Source: Euonymus europaeus (taxonomy: Eukaryota; Streptophyta; Magnoliopsida; Celastrales; Celastraceae). From it: 64,000 nt of DNA. The stretch lies in contig OY756962.1 of NCBI GenBank assembly GCA_963580455.1, positions 16,448,001-16,512,000 on the forward strand, in the 5' to 3' direction. The notes under the pieces were generated by a model that did not search any database, was not told the origin of the DNA, and saw only the letters and a list, made by a program, of their open reading frames with translations. Positions 26,989-38,504 of the stretch are shown here, in pieces (position 1 is the first letter of the stretch; each line of letters starts with the position of its first letter). Both the position numbers and the translations under genes were made by a program.

Positions 26989-27474
26989 TGTGACGCCCCG
27001 ATCCCCGGGACGCCAGGTGCCCTCTCTGACACCGTCCTAGGTCACTAGTATGAACATCCGGGATGAACCGAAAATCCGGCGGCACCTCCCCGTATATTGG
27101 AGAGTGCCCACCTAAATCAGAAATGCAGCGACAATCATCACACTAGCAACCTAGCATCCAGGCCTCAGGGCTCAATCACAAGCAATCTTGATCCTAGAGC
27201 CTCAGGCCCTCCACTACCAGCATGCACAAACTGATAGCTTTAAATATAAATCATCACACAGATCTATATATCTCAAGCATATAACCATCATCATCAAACA
27301 TCATAATCATACAAGCACTATCCATGCCACATGGTTATATACACGACTCTTACATACAAAATAAAACAACAACATGCATAGAGTATGTCTCGTGCAATCC
27401 CAATCCTACCCAGGGCCATCCATGTCACATCCCGTCTCACTGATCCGCACCACCAGTACCTGTACCAGTGTCAC

Positions 27475-27494
27475 CTGTAGAAGACAGAAAGTAG
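27475..27494 (-). other. Splice-acceptor-like site in the LTR (minus strand)
   Basis: On the minus strand the pyrimidine-rich CTACTTTCTGTCTTCTACAG is followed by GTGACAC, a good match to a plant 3' splice site. It lies 0.7-1.1 kb downstream of three donor-like sites on the same strand, and nothing comparable is evident on the plus strand. It helps orient the LTR but is not proof of splicing. Confidence 0.35.
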
Positions 27495-28203
27495 GGGAGT
27501 GAGCTAGAAGCTCAGTAGGGTACAAGAGTTTATAAGAAGTAAGGCCGAACCAATCAAAGGACAATGCACCAACATGTATCTACAACATGCACGTATACTC
27601 AACAAGCACATATAACAATAATCCAAGTAATCCCCTCACCCTGAGCAATCAACAATACTACCATGTCTCATACATGTAGCATCCAACAGGGAGCAAGCTC
27701 CACCACAACAGCGCTCCTGGGATTACCTGGTTGCGTGAACCTATCACGCCCGCACATAGCCAGCTAGGTCGCTCTCCAACCTTCGCCCAAGTGCGTTATC
27801 CCAACACAGAGTTCACGTGACCCGGTGGCAACTCTCTTCACTTGTCATCCCTCCATGAGGCTTTCAAGGAACCTAAGAGTCCCCGAGTCCATACTCGAGT
27901 CCCCCATGCATCTCTAATGCAATTATGCAATGTCATGCCGAATAGATATATATATGAACATCCTACATACATACATATATAACTACCGTGATGCATGAAC
28001 GGAATTCAACTCGTGCCCGTATGAGACGGAACACACAAATCGGGTCATGCATACAATCCACAATCAACAATTAACCACACATTGGCTCGTTTCCCCTTAG
28101 AAGCAATTAAGGTGGAAACATAACAAAAGGACCAATGAAGAATCGAAACGCTATTTAGAAAGGAGAACGGACGATAGAAAAGAATTGGTTAGGAATCCCT
28201 ACC

Positions 28204-28556
28204 TCAATCGAGCATAATCACCTCAAATACCAAATTAGGGTTTCGAACCCTCGTTTCTTCCAAACCTATCAATTCACATAATCGAACTCACAATATCAAC
28301 CAAAACATACCACAATATCCCTACTAATATCAATCAATCAACAAAAATCGAAATACTTACCTTCTCTCTCTAGAATTCTCTTTCAAAAGCTCGTTCCAAA
28401 GCCCAATCCAAATCTTACTCAAAAATCCCAACTAAACCTACACATAGGTCCACAAACAAGCCTATATCAACATATCTAAACCCTAGATACCAATTCCAAA
28501 CGGAACTAACCAAATCTAAAGAAAACCCCAATGAGAAACTCTAGGAAAACTTACCT
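28204..28556 (-). other. Three splice-donor-like sites in the LTR (minus strand)
   Basis: On the minus strand, TTGAG|GTAAGTTTTC (near 28551), AGAAG|GTAAGTATTT (near 28360) and TTGAG|GTAGGGATTC (near 28200) resemble plant 5' splice sites, two of them with perfect GTAAGT. They precede the acceptor-like site near 27475. Together they suggest an optional intron in the leader of the element transcript. This is inference from consensus matching only. Confidence 0.35.
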
Positions 28557-28675
28557 CAAACCTTGAAATCTTCCTTGAAATCTTCTCCAAGTCTCCAATC
28601 CAAGCTTAGACTCTCCAAGAATCACTTCAAATGATCTTCCAACTCTCGCTGGACTCTGTTTTGAAAGCTCGGGTT

Positions 28676-28808
28676 GCGCCTAGGCGCTACTCTGGGCGCC
28701 TAGGCGCTCTGGCCTAAATGGTTTATGGAAACACACTGTTCTGGCCGCTTCTGGGCGCAATTTTGCACACGCCTAGGCGCACACCGCCTAGGTGCACGCC
28801 TAGGCGTG
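28676..28808. repeat. Cluster of five CGCCTAGGCG-type palindromes in the LTR
   Basis: Palindromic GC-rich motifs with a central CCTAGG lie at 28676-28687 and 28696-28707 (both GCGCCTAGGCGC, 20 bp apart), 28769-28780, 28785-28795 (one changed base, CGCCTAGGTGC) and 28795-28808 (CACGCCTAGGCGTG). On the minus strand they lie between a possible TATA-like box and the splice-donor-like sites, which would place them in or near the start of the element transcript. Similar motifs occur in other plant LTRs as far as I recall. Function is unknown. Confidence 0.7.
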
Positions 28809-28851
28809 TGATCCCAATTTTTCCTACTCGGTCTCGGTCTTAGCTTCGATT

Positions 28852-28864
28852 TGATATATTATGG
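28852..28864 (-). promoter_or_regulatory. Possible LTR TATA-like element (minus strand)
   Basis: Minus-strand sequence CATAATATATCAA lies about 140-150 bp inside the presumed 5' end of the LTR and just upstream of the CCTAGG palindromes. The position suits a U3 promoter if the LTR reads on the minus strand. There is no independent support, and another A/T run (27945-27956) could score equally well. Confidence 0.2.
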
Positions 28865-29000
28865 GCCCAAAACGGACATTTGTATAAAACGTTATGGCCT
28901 ATTTACCGAACCTAGCTCAAAACTATTTTTCCATGATGCCTTACTTCACGAATCATCCGTCACTCGACTCAAAACTAAATTTTTGGGTCGGGATTTCACA

Positions 29001-29005
29001 TCCTA
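29001..29005. other. Target-site duplication TCCTA, right
   Basis: Five bases immediately after the LTR (TTTCACA then TCCTACATAG). Monomers otherwise like this right flank have ACCTC or TCCTC here, so the TCCTA match is not just background satellite similarity. Confidence 0.8.
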
Positions 29006-29807
29006 CATAGAGAGAGTTGAGAAACTTCGGACCCAATTCACCAACTTTCTATGAGAAATCGACAAAACCGTTAAATTCTCCTCCATAGAGAGTGTGGAAC
29101 AACTTCGAACCATCAAAGTTGTTCGATGTACAGTTTTTATTGTTCTTCTATGTTAAATTTTATGAGTATAAGCTTCCTAGATTATTTCGATGCAAAAAAA
29201 CGAACTTTTTACGACAAATGGTCAAAACCGTTAAATTCCCTCCATAAAGAGAGTTGAGCAACTTCGGAACATCAAAGTTGCTCGGTGTACACTTTTTATT
29301 GTTCTTCTATGTCAAATTTTACGAGTATAAGATTCGAAGATTATTTCGATTCCAAATCACCAACTTTCCATGAGAAATGGACAAAACCATTAAATGCTGC
29401 TCCAAGAGAGAGTTGAGTAACTTCGAACCATCAAAGTTCCTCGATGTAAACTTTTTATTGTTCTTCTATGTTAAATTTTATGAGTATAAGCTTCCTAGAT
29501 TATTTCGATGCCAAAAAACGAACTTTTTACAACAAATGGACAAAATCGTTAAAAGATCCTCCGTGGAGAGAGTTGAGCAACTTCGGACCATCAAAGTTGC
29601 TCGGTGTACAATTTTTATTGTTCTTCTATGTCAAATTTTACGAGTATAAGCTTCCTAGATTATTTCGATGTTAAAACACCATCTTTCTTAGAGAAATAGA
29701 CAAAACCGTTAAAAGGCCCTCCATAAAGAGAGTTGAGCAACTTCGAACCATCAAATTTGCTCGGTGTACACTTTTTATTGTTATTCTATGTCAAATTTTA
29801 TGAGTAT
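29001..29807. repeat. Satellite resuming after the LTR, with a short monomer
   Basis: Begins within a monomer and meets an 82-bp-deletion junction almost at once (CTTCGGACCCAATTCACC, 29025-29042). It then contains the two 159-bp marker monomers of the 1,516-bp unit (AATTCCCTCCATAAAG and CTCCAAGAGAG forms). Relative to the 1,516-bp units it has one extra monomer (29648-29807). Confidence 0.75.
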
Positions 29808-31323
29808 AAGCTTCCAAGATTATTTCGATTCAAAATCACCACTTTTCTATGAGAAATGGACAAAACCGTTAAAAGCACCTCCATAGAGAGAGTTGAGCAA
29901 CTTCGAACCATCAAAGTTGCTCGATGTAAACTTTTTATTGTTCTTCTATGTTAAATTTTACGAGTATAAGCTTCCTAGATTATTTCGATGCCAAAAAATG
30001 AACTTTTTACGACAAATGGACAAAACCGTTAAAAGCTCCTCCATAGAGAGAGTTGAGATACTTCGGACCATCAAAGTTGCTCGGTGTACGCTTTTTATTG
30101 TTCTTCTATGTCAAATTTTACGAGTATAAGCTTCCAAGATTATTTCGACGCCAAAACACCAACGTTTTATTACAAATGGACAAAACCGTTAAAAGCTCCT
30201 CCATAGAGAGAGTTGAGCAACTTCGGACCAACAAAGTTTCTCGGGATACACTTTTTATTGTTCTTCTATGTCAAATTTTACGAGTATAAGCTTCCTAGTT
30301 TATTTCGATGTTAAAACACCATCTTTCTTTGACAAATGTACAAAACCGTTAAAAGCCCCTCCATAGAGAGAGTTAAGCAACTTCGGACCATCAAAGTTGC
30401 TCGGTGAACAATTTTTATTGTTATTCTATGTCAAATTTTATGAGTATAAGCTTCCAAGATTATTTCAATTCCAAATCACCTACTTTCTATGAGAAATTGA
30501 CAAAACCGTTAAAAGCTCCTACATAAAGAGAGTTGATCAACTTCGAACCATCAAAGTTGCTCGATATAAACTTTTTATTGTCCTTCTATGTTAAATTTTA
30601 TGAGTATAAGCTTCCTAGATTATTTCGATGCCAAAAAATGAACTTTTTATGACAAATGGACAAAACCGTTAAAAGCTCCTCCATAGAGAGAGTTGAGATA
30701 CTTCGGACCCAATTCACCAACTTTCTATGAGAAATGGACAAAACCGTAAAATTCTCCTACATAGAGAGTGTGGAACAACTTCGAACCATCAAAGTTGTTC
30801 GATGTACAGTTTTTATTGTTCTTCTATGTTAAATTTTATGAGTATAAGCTTCCTAGATTATTTCGATGCCAAAAAACGAACTTTTTACGACAAATGGACA
30901 AAACCGTTAAATTCCCTCCATAAAGAGAGTTGAGCAACTTCGGACCATCAAAGTTGCTCGGTGTACACTTTTTATTGTTCTTCTATGTCAAATTTTACGA
31001 GTATAAGATTCCAAGATTATTTCGATTCCAAATCACCAACTTTCCATGAGGAATGGACAAAACCATTAAATGCTCCTCCAAGAGAGAGTTGAGCAACTTC
31101 GAACCATCAAAGTTCCTCGATGTAAACTTTTTATTGTTCTTCTATGTTAAATTTTATGAGTATAAGCTTCCTAGATTATTTCGATGCCAAAAAACGAACT
31201 TTTTACAACAAATGGACAAAATCGTTAAAAGATCCTCCGTAGAGAAAGTTGAGCAACTTCGGACCATCAAAGTTGCTCGGTGTACACTTTTTATTGTTCT
31301 TCTATGTCAAATTTTACGAGTAT
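29808..31323. repeat. 1,516-bp higher-order repeat, copy 1
   Basis: Nine full monomers plus one 78-bp short monomer: 8 x 160 + 238 = 1,518, less two 1-bp deletions (AATTCCCTCCATAAAG and CTCCAAGAGAG) gives 1,516. Markers are the CCAACGTTTTATTAC monomer, AAGATTCCAAG in place of the HindIII site at about 31006, and the CCCAATTCACC deletion junction at about 30707. Confidence 0.85.
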
Positions 31324-32839
31324 AAGCTTCCAAGATTATTTCGATTCAAAATCACTACTTTTCTATGAGAAATGGACAAAACCGTTAAAAGCTCCTCTAT
31401 AGAGAGAGTTGAGCAACTTCGAACCATCAAAGTTGCTCGATGTAAACTTTTTATTGTTCTTCTATGTTAAATTTTACGAGTATAAGCTTCCTAGATTATT
31501 TCGATGCCAAAAAATGAACTTTTTACGACAAATGGACAAAACCGTTAAAATCACCTCCATAGAGAGAGTTGAGATACTTCGGACCATCAAAGTTGCTCGG
31601 TGTACACTTTTTATTGTTCTTCTATGTCAAATTTTACGAGTATAAGCTTCCAAGATTATTTCGACGCCAAAACACCAACGTTTTATTACAAATGGACAAA
31701 ACCGTTAAAAGCTCCTCCATAGAGAGAGTTGAGCAACTTCGGACCAACAAAGTTTCTCGGGATACACTTTTTATTGTTCTTCTATGTCAAATTTTACGAG
31801 TATAAGCTTCCTAGTTTATTTCGATGTTAAAACACCATCTTTCTTTGACAAATGTACAAAACCGTTAAAAGCCCCTCCATAGAGAGAGTTAAGCAACTTC
31901 GGACCATCAAAGTTGCTCGGTGTACACTTTTTATTGTTATTCTATGTCAAATTTTATGAGTATAAGCTTCCAAGATTATTTCGATTCCAAATCACCTACT
32001 TTCTATGGGAAATTGACAAAACCGTTAAAAGCTCCTACATAAAGAGAGTTGATCAACTTCGAACCATCAAAGTTGCTCGATATAAACTTTTTATTGTCCT
32101 TCTATGTTAAATTTTATGAGTATAAGCTTCCTAGATTATTTCGATGCCAAAAAACGAACTTTTTATGACAAATGGACAAAACCGTTAAAAGCTCCTCCAT
32201 AGAGAGAGTTGAGATACTTCGGACCCAATTCACCAACTTTCTATGAGAAATGGACAAAACCGTAAAATTCTCCTACATAGAGAGTGTGGAACAACTTCGA
32301 ACCATCAAAGTTGTTCGATGTACAGTTTTTATTGTTCTTCTATGTTAAATTTTATGAGTATAAGCTTCCTAGATTATTTCGATGCCAAAAAACGAACTTT
32401 TTACGACAAATGGACAAAACCGTTAAATTCCCTCCATAAAGAGAGTTGAGCAACTTCGGACCATCAAAGTTGCTCGGTGTACACTTTTTATTGTTCTTCT
32501 ATGTCAAATTTTACGAGTATAAGATTCCAAGATTATTTCGATTCCAAATCACCAACTTTCCATGAGGAATGGACAAAACCATTAAATGCTCCTCCAAGAG
32601 AGAGTTGAGCAACTTCTAACCATCAAAGTTCCTCGATGTAAACTTTTTATTGTTCTTCTATGTTAAATTTTATGAGTATAAGCTTCCTAGATTATTTCGA
32701 TGCCAAAAAACGAACTTTTTACAACAAATGGACAAAATCGTTAAAAGATCCTCCGTAGAGAGAGTTGAGCAACTTCGGACCATCAAAGTTGCTCGGTGTA
32801 CACTTTTTATTGTTCTTCTATGTCAAATTTTACGAGTAT
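31324..32839. repeat. 1,516-bp higher-order repeat, copy 2
   Basis: Direct repeat of 29808-31323 at exactly 1,516 bp with very few differences by eye, for example TCACCTCCATAG near 31550 where copy 1 has GCTCCTCCATAG. Deletion junction at about 32223. The next copy (from 32840) is shortened by four monomers to an 876-bp unit. Confidence 0.85.
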
Positions 32840-35800
32840 AAGCTTCCAAGATTATTTCGATTCAAAATCACTACTTTTCTATGAGAAATGGACAAAACCG
32901 TTAAAAGCTCCTCTATAGAGAGAGTTGAGCAACTTCGAACCATCAAAGTTGCTCGATGTAAACTTTTTATTGTTCTTCTATGTTAAATTTTACGAGTATA
33001 AGCTTCCTAGATTATTTCGATTCCAAAAAATGAACTTTTTACGACAAATGGACAAAACCGTTAAAATCACCTCCATAGAGAGAGTTGAGAAACTTCGGAC
33101 CCAATTCACCAACTTTCTATGAGAAATCGACAAAACCGTTAAATTCTCCTCCATAGAGAGTGTGGAACAACATCGAACCATCAAAGTTGTTCGATGTACA
33201 GTTTTTATTGTTCTTCTATGTTAAATTTTATGAGTATAAGCTTCCTAGATTATTTCGATGCAAAAAAATGAACTTTTTACGACAAATGGACAAAACCGTT
33301 AAATTCCCTACATAAAGAGAGTTGAGCAACTTCGGACCATCAAAGTTGCTCGGTGTACACTTTTTATTGTTCTTCTATGTCAAATTTTACGAGTATAAGA
33401 TTCCAAGATTATTTCGATTCCAAATCACCAACTTTCCATGAGAAATGGACAAAACCATTAAATGCTCCTCCAAGAGAGAGTTGAGTAACTTCGAACCATC
33501 AAAGTTCCTCGATGTAAACTTTTTATTGTTCTTCTACGTTAAATTTTATGAGTATAAGCTTCCTAGATTATTTCGATGCCAAAAAACGAACTTTTTACAA
33601 CAAATGGACAAAATCGTTAAAAGATCCTCCGTAGAGAGAGTTGAGCAACTTCGGACCATCAAAGTTGCTCGGTGTACACTTTTTATTGTTCTTCTATGTC
33701 AAATTTTACGAGTATAAGCTTCCTAGATTATTTCGATGTTAAAACACTATCTTTCTTAGAGAAATAGACAAAACCGTTAAAAGCTCCTCCAAAAAGAGAG
33801 TTGAGATACTTCGGACCATCAAAGTTGCTCGGTGTACACTTTTTATTGTTATTCTATGTCAAATTTTACGAGTATAAGCTTCCAAGATTATTTCGACGCC
33901 AAAACACCAACGTTTTATTACAAATGGACAAAACCGTTAAAATCTCCTCCATAGAGAGAGTTGAGCAACTTCGGACCAACAAAGTTTCTCGGGATACACT
34001 TTTTATTGTTCTTCTATGTCAAATTTTACGAGTATAAGCTTCCTAGATTATTTCGATTTTAAAACACCATCTTTCTTTGACAAATGAACAAAATCGTTAA
34101 AAGCCCTTCCATAGAGAGAGTTGAGCAACTTCGGACCATCAAAGTTGCTCGGTGTACACTTTTTATTGTTCTTCTATGTCAAATTTTACGAGTATAAGCT
34201 TCCTAGATTATTTCGATGTTAAAACACCATCTTTCTTAGAGAAATAGACAAAACCGTTAAAAGCCCCTCGATAAAGAGAGTTGAGCAACTTCGAACCATC
34301 AAAGTTGCTCGGTGTACACTTTTTATTGTTATTCTATGTCAAATTTTATGAGTATAAGCTTCCAAGATTATTTCGATTCAAAATCACTACTTTTCTATGA
34401 GAAATGGACAAAACCGTGAAAAGCTCCTCCATAGAGAGAGTTGAGCAACTTCGAACCATCAAAGTTGCTCGATGTAAACTTTTTATTGTTCTTCTATGTT
34501 GAATTTTACGAGTATAAGCTTCCTAGATTATTTCGATGCAAAAAATGAACTTTTTACGACAAATGGACAAAACCGTTAAAATCACCTCCATAGAGAGAGT
34601 TGAGAAACTTCGGACCCAATTCACCAACTTTCTATGAGAAATGGACAAAACCGTTAAATTCTCCTCCATAGAGAGTGTGGAACAACTTCGAACCATCAAA
34701 GTTGCTCGATGTACAGTTTTTATTGTTCTTCTATGTTAAATTTTATGAGTATAAGCTTCCTAGATTATTTCGATGCCAAAAAACGAACTTTTTACGACAA
34801 ATGGACAAAACCGTTAAATTCCCTCCCTAAAGAGAGTTGAGCAACTTCGGACCATCAAAGTTGCTCGGTGTACACTTTTTATTGTTCTTCTTTGTCAAAT
34901 TTTACGAGTATAAGATTCCAAGATTATTTCGATTCCAAATCACCAACTTTCCATGAGAAATGGACAAAACCATTAAATGCTCCTCCGAGAGAGAGTTGAG
35001 CAACTTCGAACCATCAAAGTTCCTCGATGTAAACTTTTTATTGTTCTTCTATGTTAAATTTTATGAGTATAAGCTTCCTAGATTATTTCGATGCCAAAAA
35101 ACGAACTTTTTACAACAAATGGACAAAATCGTTAAAAGATTCTCCGTAGAGAGAGTTGAGCAACTTCGGACCATCAAAGTTGCTCGATGTACACTGTTAT
35201 TGTTCTTCTATGTCAAATTTTACGAGTATAAGCTTCCTAGATTATTTCGATGTTAAAACACCATCTTTCTTAGAGAAATAGACAAAACCGTTAAAAGCCC
35301 CTCCATAAAGAGAGTTGAGCAACTTCGAACCATCAAAGTTGCTCGGTGTACACTTTTTATTGTTATTCTATGTCAAATTTTATGAGTATAAGCTTCCAAG
35401 ATTATTTCGATTCAAAATCACCACTTTTCTATGAGAAATGGACAAAACCGTTAAAAGCACCTCCATAGAGAGAGTTGAGCAACTTCGAACCATCAAAGTT
35501 GCTCGATGTAAACTTTTTATTGTTCTTCTATGTTGAATTTTACGAGTATAAGCTTCCTAGATTATTTCGATGCCAAAAAATGAACTTTTTACGACAAATG
35601 GACAAAACCGTTAAAAGCTCCTCCATAGAGAGAGTTGAGATACTTCGGACCATCAAAGTTGCTCGGTGTACACTTTTTATTGTTGTTCTATGTCAAATTT
35701 TACGAGTATAAGCTTCCAAGATTATTTCGACGCCAAAACACCAATGTTTTATTACAAATGGACAAAACCGTTAAAAGCTCCTCCATAGAGAGAGTTGAGC

Positions 35801-38504
35801 AACTTCGGACCAACAAAGTTTCTCGGGATACACTTTTTATTGTTCTTCTATGTCAAATTTTACGAGTATAAGCTTCGTAGTTTATTTCGATGTTAAAACA
35901 CCATCTTTCTTTGACAAATGGACAAAACCGTTAAAAGCCCCTCCATAGAGAGAGATGAGCAACTTCGGACCGTCAAAGATGCTCGGTGTACACTTTTTAT
36001 TGTTCTTCTATGTCAAATTTTACGAGTATAAGCTTCCTAGATTATTTCGATGCTAAAACACCATTTTTCTATGACAAATGGACAAAACCGTTAAAAGCTC
36101 CTCCATAGAGAGAGTTCAGCAACTTCTTACCTTCAAAGTTGCTCGGTGTATAATTTTTATTGTTCTTCTATATCTAATTTTACGAGTATAATCTTCCAAG
36201 ATTATTTCGATTTTCAAACACCATCTTTCTTTGACAAATGAACAAAACCGTTAAAAGCCCTTCCATAGAGAGAGTTGAGCGACTTCGGACCATCAAAGTT
36301 GCTCGGTGTACACTTTTTATTGTTCTTCTATGTCAAATTTTACGAGTATAAGCTTCCTAGATTATTTCGATGTTAAAACACCATCTTTCTTAGAGAAATA
36401 GACAAAACCGTTAAAAGCCCTTCCATAAAGAGAGTTGAGCAACTTCGAACCATCAAAGTTGCTCTGTGTACACTATTTCTTGTTATTCTATGTTAAATTT
36501 TACGAGTATAAGCTTCCTAGATTATTTCGATGCCAAAAAATGAACTTTTTACGACAAATGGACAAAACCGTTAAAATCACCTCCATAGAGAGAGTTGAGA
36601 AACTTCGGACCCAATTCACCAACTTTCTATGAGAAATGGACAAAACCGTTAAATTCTCCTCCGTAGAGAGTGTGGAACAACTTCGAACCATCAAAGTTGT
36701 TCGATGTACAGTTTTTATTGTTCTTCTATGTTAAATTTTATGAGTATAAGCTTCCTAGATTATTTCGATGCCAAAAAAGAACTTTTTACGTCAAATGGAC
36801 AAAACCGTTAAATTCCCTCCATAAAGAGAGTTTAGCAACTTCGGACCATCAAAGTTGCTCGGTGTACACTTTTTATTGTTCTTCTATGTCAAATTTTACG
36901 AGTATAAGCTTCCAAGATTATTTCGATGCCAAAACAACAACTTTTTATCACAAATGGACAAAACCGTTAAAAGCTCCTCCATAGAGAGAGTTGAGCAACT
37001 TCGTACCAACAAAGTTTCTCGGGATACTCTTTTTATTGTTCCTCCATGTCAAATTTTACGAGCATAAGCTTCCAAGATTATTTCGATGCCAAAACACCAA
37101 CTTTTTCTCACAAATGGACAAAACCGTTAAAAGGTCCTCCAAAGAGAGAGTTGAGCAACTTCGGACCGACAAAGTTTCTCGGGATACACTTTTTATTGTT
37201 CTTCTATGTCAAATTTTACGAGTATAAGCTTCCTAGATTATTTCGATTTTAAAACACCATCTTTCTTTGACAAATGAACAAAACCGTTAAAAGCCCCTCC
37301 ATAGAGAGAGTTGAGCAACTTCGGACCATCAAAGTTGCTCGGTGTAGACTTTTTATTGTTCTTCTATGTCAAATTTTACGAGTATAAGCTTCCTAGATTA
37401 TTTCGATGTTAAAACACCATCTTTCTTAGAGAAATAGACAAAACCGTTAAAAGCCCCTCCATAGAGAGAGTTGAGCAACTTCGAACAATCAAAGTTGCTC
37501 GGTGTACACTTTTTATTGTTATTCTATGTCAAATTTTATGAGTATAAGCTTCCAAGATTATTTCGATTCAAAATCACCACTTTCTATGAGAAATGGACAA
37601 AACCGTTAAAAGCTCCTTCATAGAGAGAGTGGAGCAACTTCGAACCATCAAAGTTGCTCGATGTAAACTTTTTATTGTTCTTCTATGTTAAATTTTACGA
37701 GTATAAGCTTCCTAGATTATTTCGATGCCAAAAAACGAACTTTTTACGACAAATGGACAAAACCGTTAAAAGCTCCTCCATAGAGAGAGTTGAGATACTT
37801 CGGACCATCAAAGTTGCTCGGTGTACACTTTTTATTGTTCTTCTATGTCAAATTTTATGAGTATAAGCTTCCAAGATTATTTCGACGCCAAAACACCAAC
37901 GTTTTATTACAAATGGACAAAACCGTTAAAAGCTCCTCCATAGAGAGAGTTGAGCAACTTCGGACCAACAAAGTTTCACGGGATACACATTTTATTGTTC
38001 TTCTATGTCAAATTTTACGAGTATAAGCTTCCTAGTTTATTTCGATGTTAAAACACCATCTTTCTTTGACAAATGTACAAAACCGTTAAAAGCCCCTCCA
38101 TAGAGAGAGTTGAACAACTTCGGACCGTCAAAGATGCTCGGTGTACACTTTTTATTGTTCTTCTATGTCAAATTTTACGAGTATAAGCTTCCTAGATTAT
38201 TTCGATGCTAAAACACCATTTTTCTATGACAAATGGACAAACCCGTTAAAAGCTCCTCCATAGAGAGAGTTGAGCAACTTCGGACCATCAAAGTTGCTCG
38301 GTGTACAATTTATATTGTTCTTCTATGTCGAATTTTACGAGTATAATCTTCCAAGATTATTTCGATTCCAAATCACCAACTTTCTATGAGAAATGGACAA
38401 AACCGTTAAAAGCTCCTCCATAGAGAGTGTAGAGCAACTTCGGACCATCGAAGTTGCTAGATGTACACTTTTTATTGTTCTTCTATGTTAAATTTTATGA
38501 GTAT
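32840..38504. repeat. Variable higher-order repeats (876, about 1,515 bp and relatives)
   Basis: The same monomer set as the 1,516-bp units but with differing unit content. Deletion junctions of the CCCAATTCACC type occur near 33099, 34614 and 36609. Unit marker monomers step by 876 bp (32569 to 33445) and 1,515 bp (33445 to 34960), and a further marker series runs through 38.5 kb. Relative to the copy at 47.5-51.1 kb, this region has about 2,155 extra bases between about 35.3 and 37.4 kb. Confidence 0.7.

Larger units (their letters stand above)
26989..29000 (-). mobile_element. Solo LTR, probably Ty3/Gypsy (chromovirus-like)
   Basis: This 2,012-bp segment is unrelated to the satellite and visibly richer in G+C. 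Its plus-strand ends are TGTGACGCCCCGATCC and GGGTCGGGATTTCACA, which form an imperfect terminal inverted repeat with TG...CA termini. It is flanked by an exact 5-bp direct repeat, TCCTA, and the satellite phase on the two sides overlaps by just those five bases, as expected for integrase-made target-site duplication. No gag-pol, primer-binding site, polypurine tract or second LTR is present, so a solo LTR left by LTR-LTR recombination is the simplest reading. The minus orientation is inferred from the resemblance of the ends to plant Gypsy LTRs that finish in GGGGCGTCACA and from splice-like signals on that strand. Lineage (Tekay/Del-like) is a guess from memory of such ends. A non-autonomous short element is an alternative. 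Confidence 0.85.

Noticed and set aside
27942..27990. A/T-rich TATATATATG and ACATACATACATATAT microsatellite in the LTR
   Set aside because: It is short and imperfect, and lies downstream of the splice-like signals on the presumed strand. There is not enough to call it a promoter or a separate repeat.
26989..29000. Full-length retrotransposon or DNA transposon
   Set aside because: No reverse transcriptase, integrase, gag or transposase frame is found, and there are no internal paired LTRs. The 5-bp TSD and TG...CA ends fit an LTR.
28851..29054. Open frame of 67 codons crossing the right LTR border
   Set aside because: It begins in the LTR and ends in the satellite across the insertion junction, so it is a chance fusion and not a gene.
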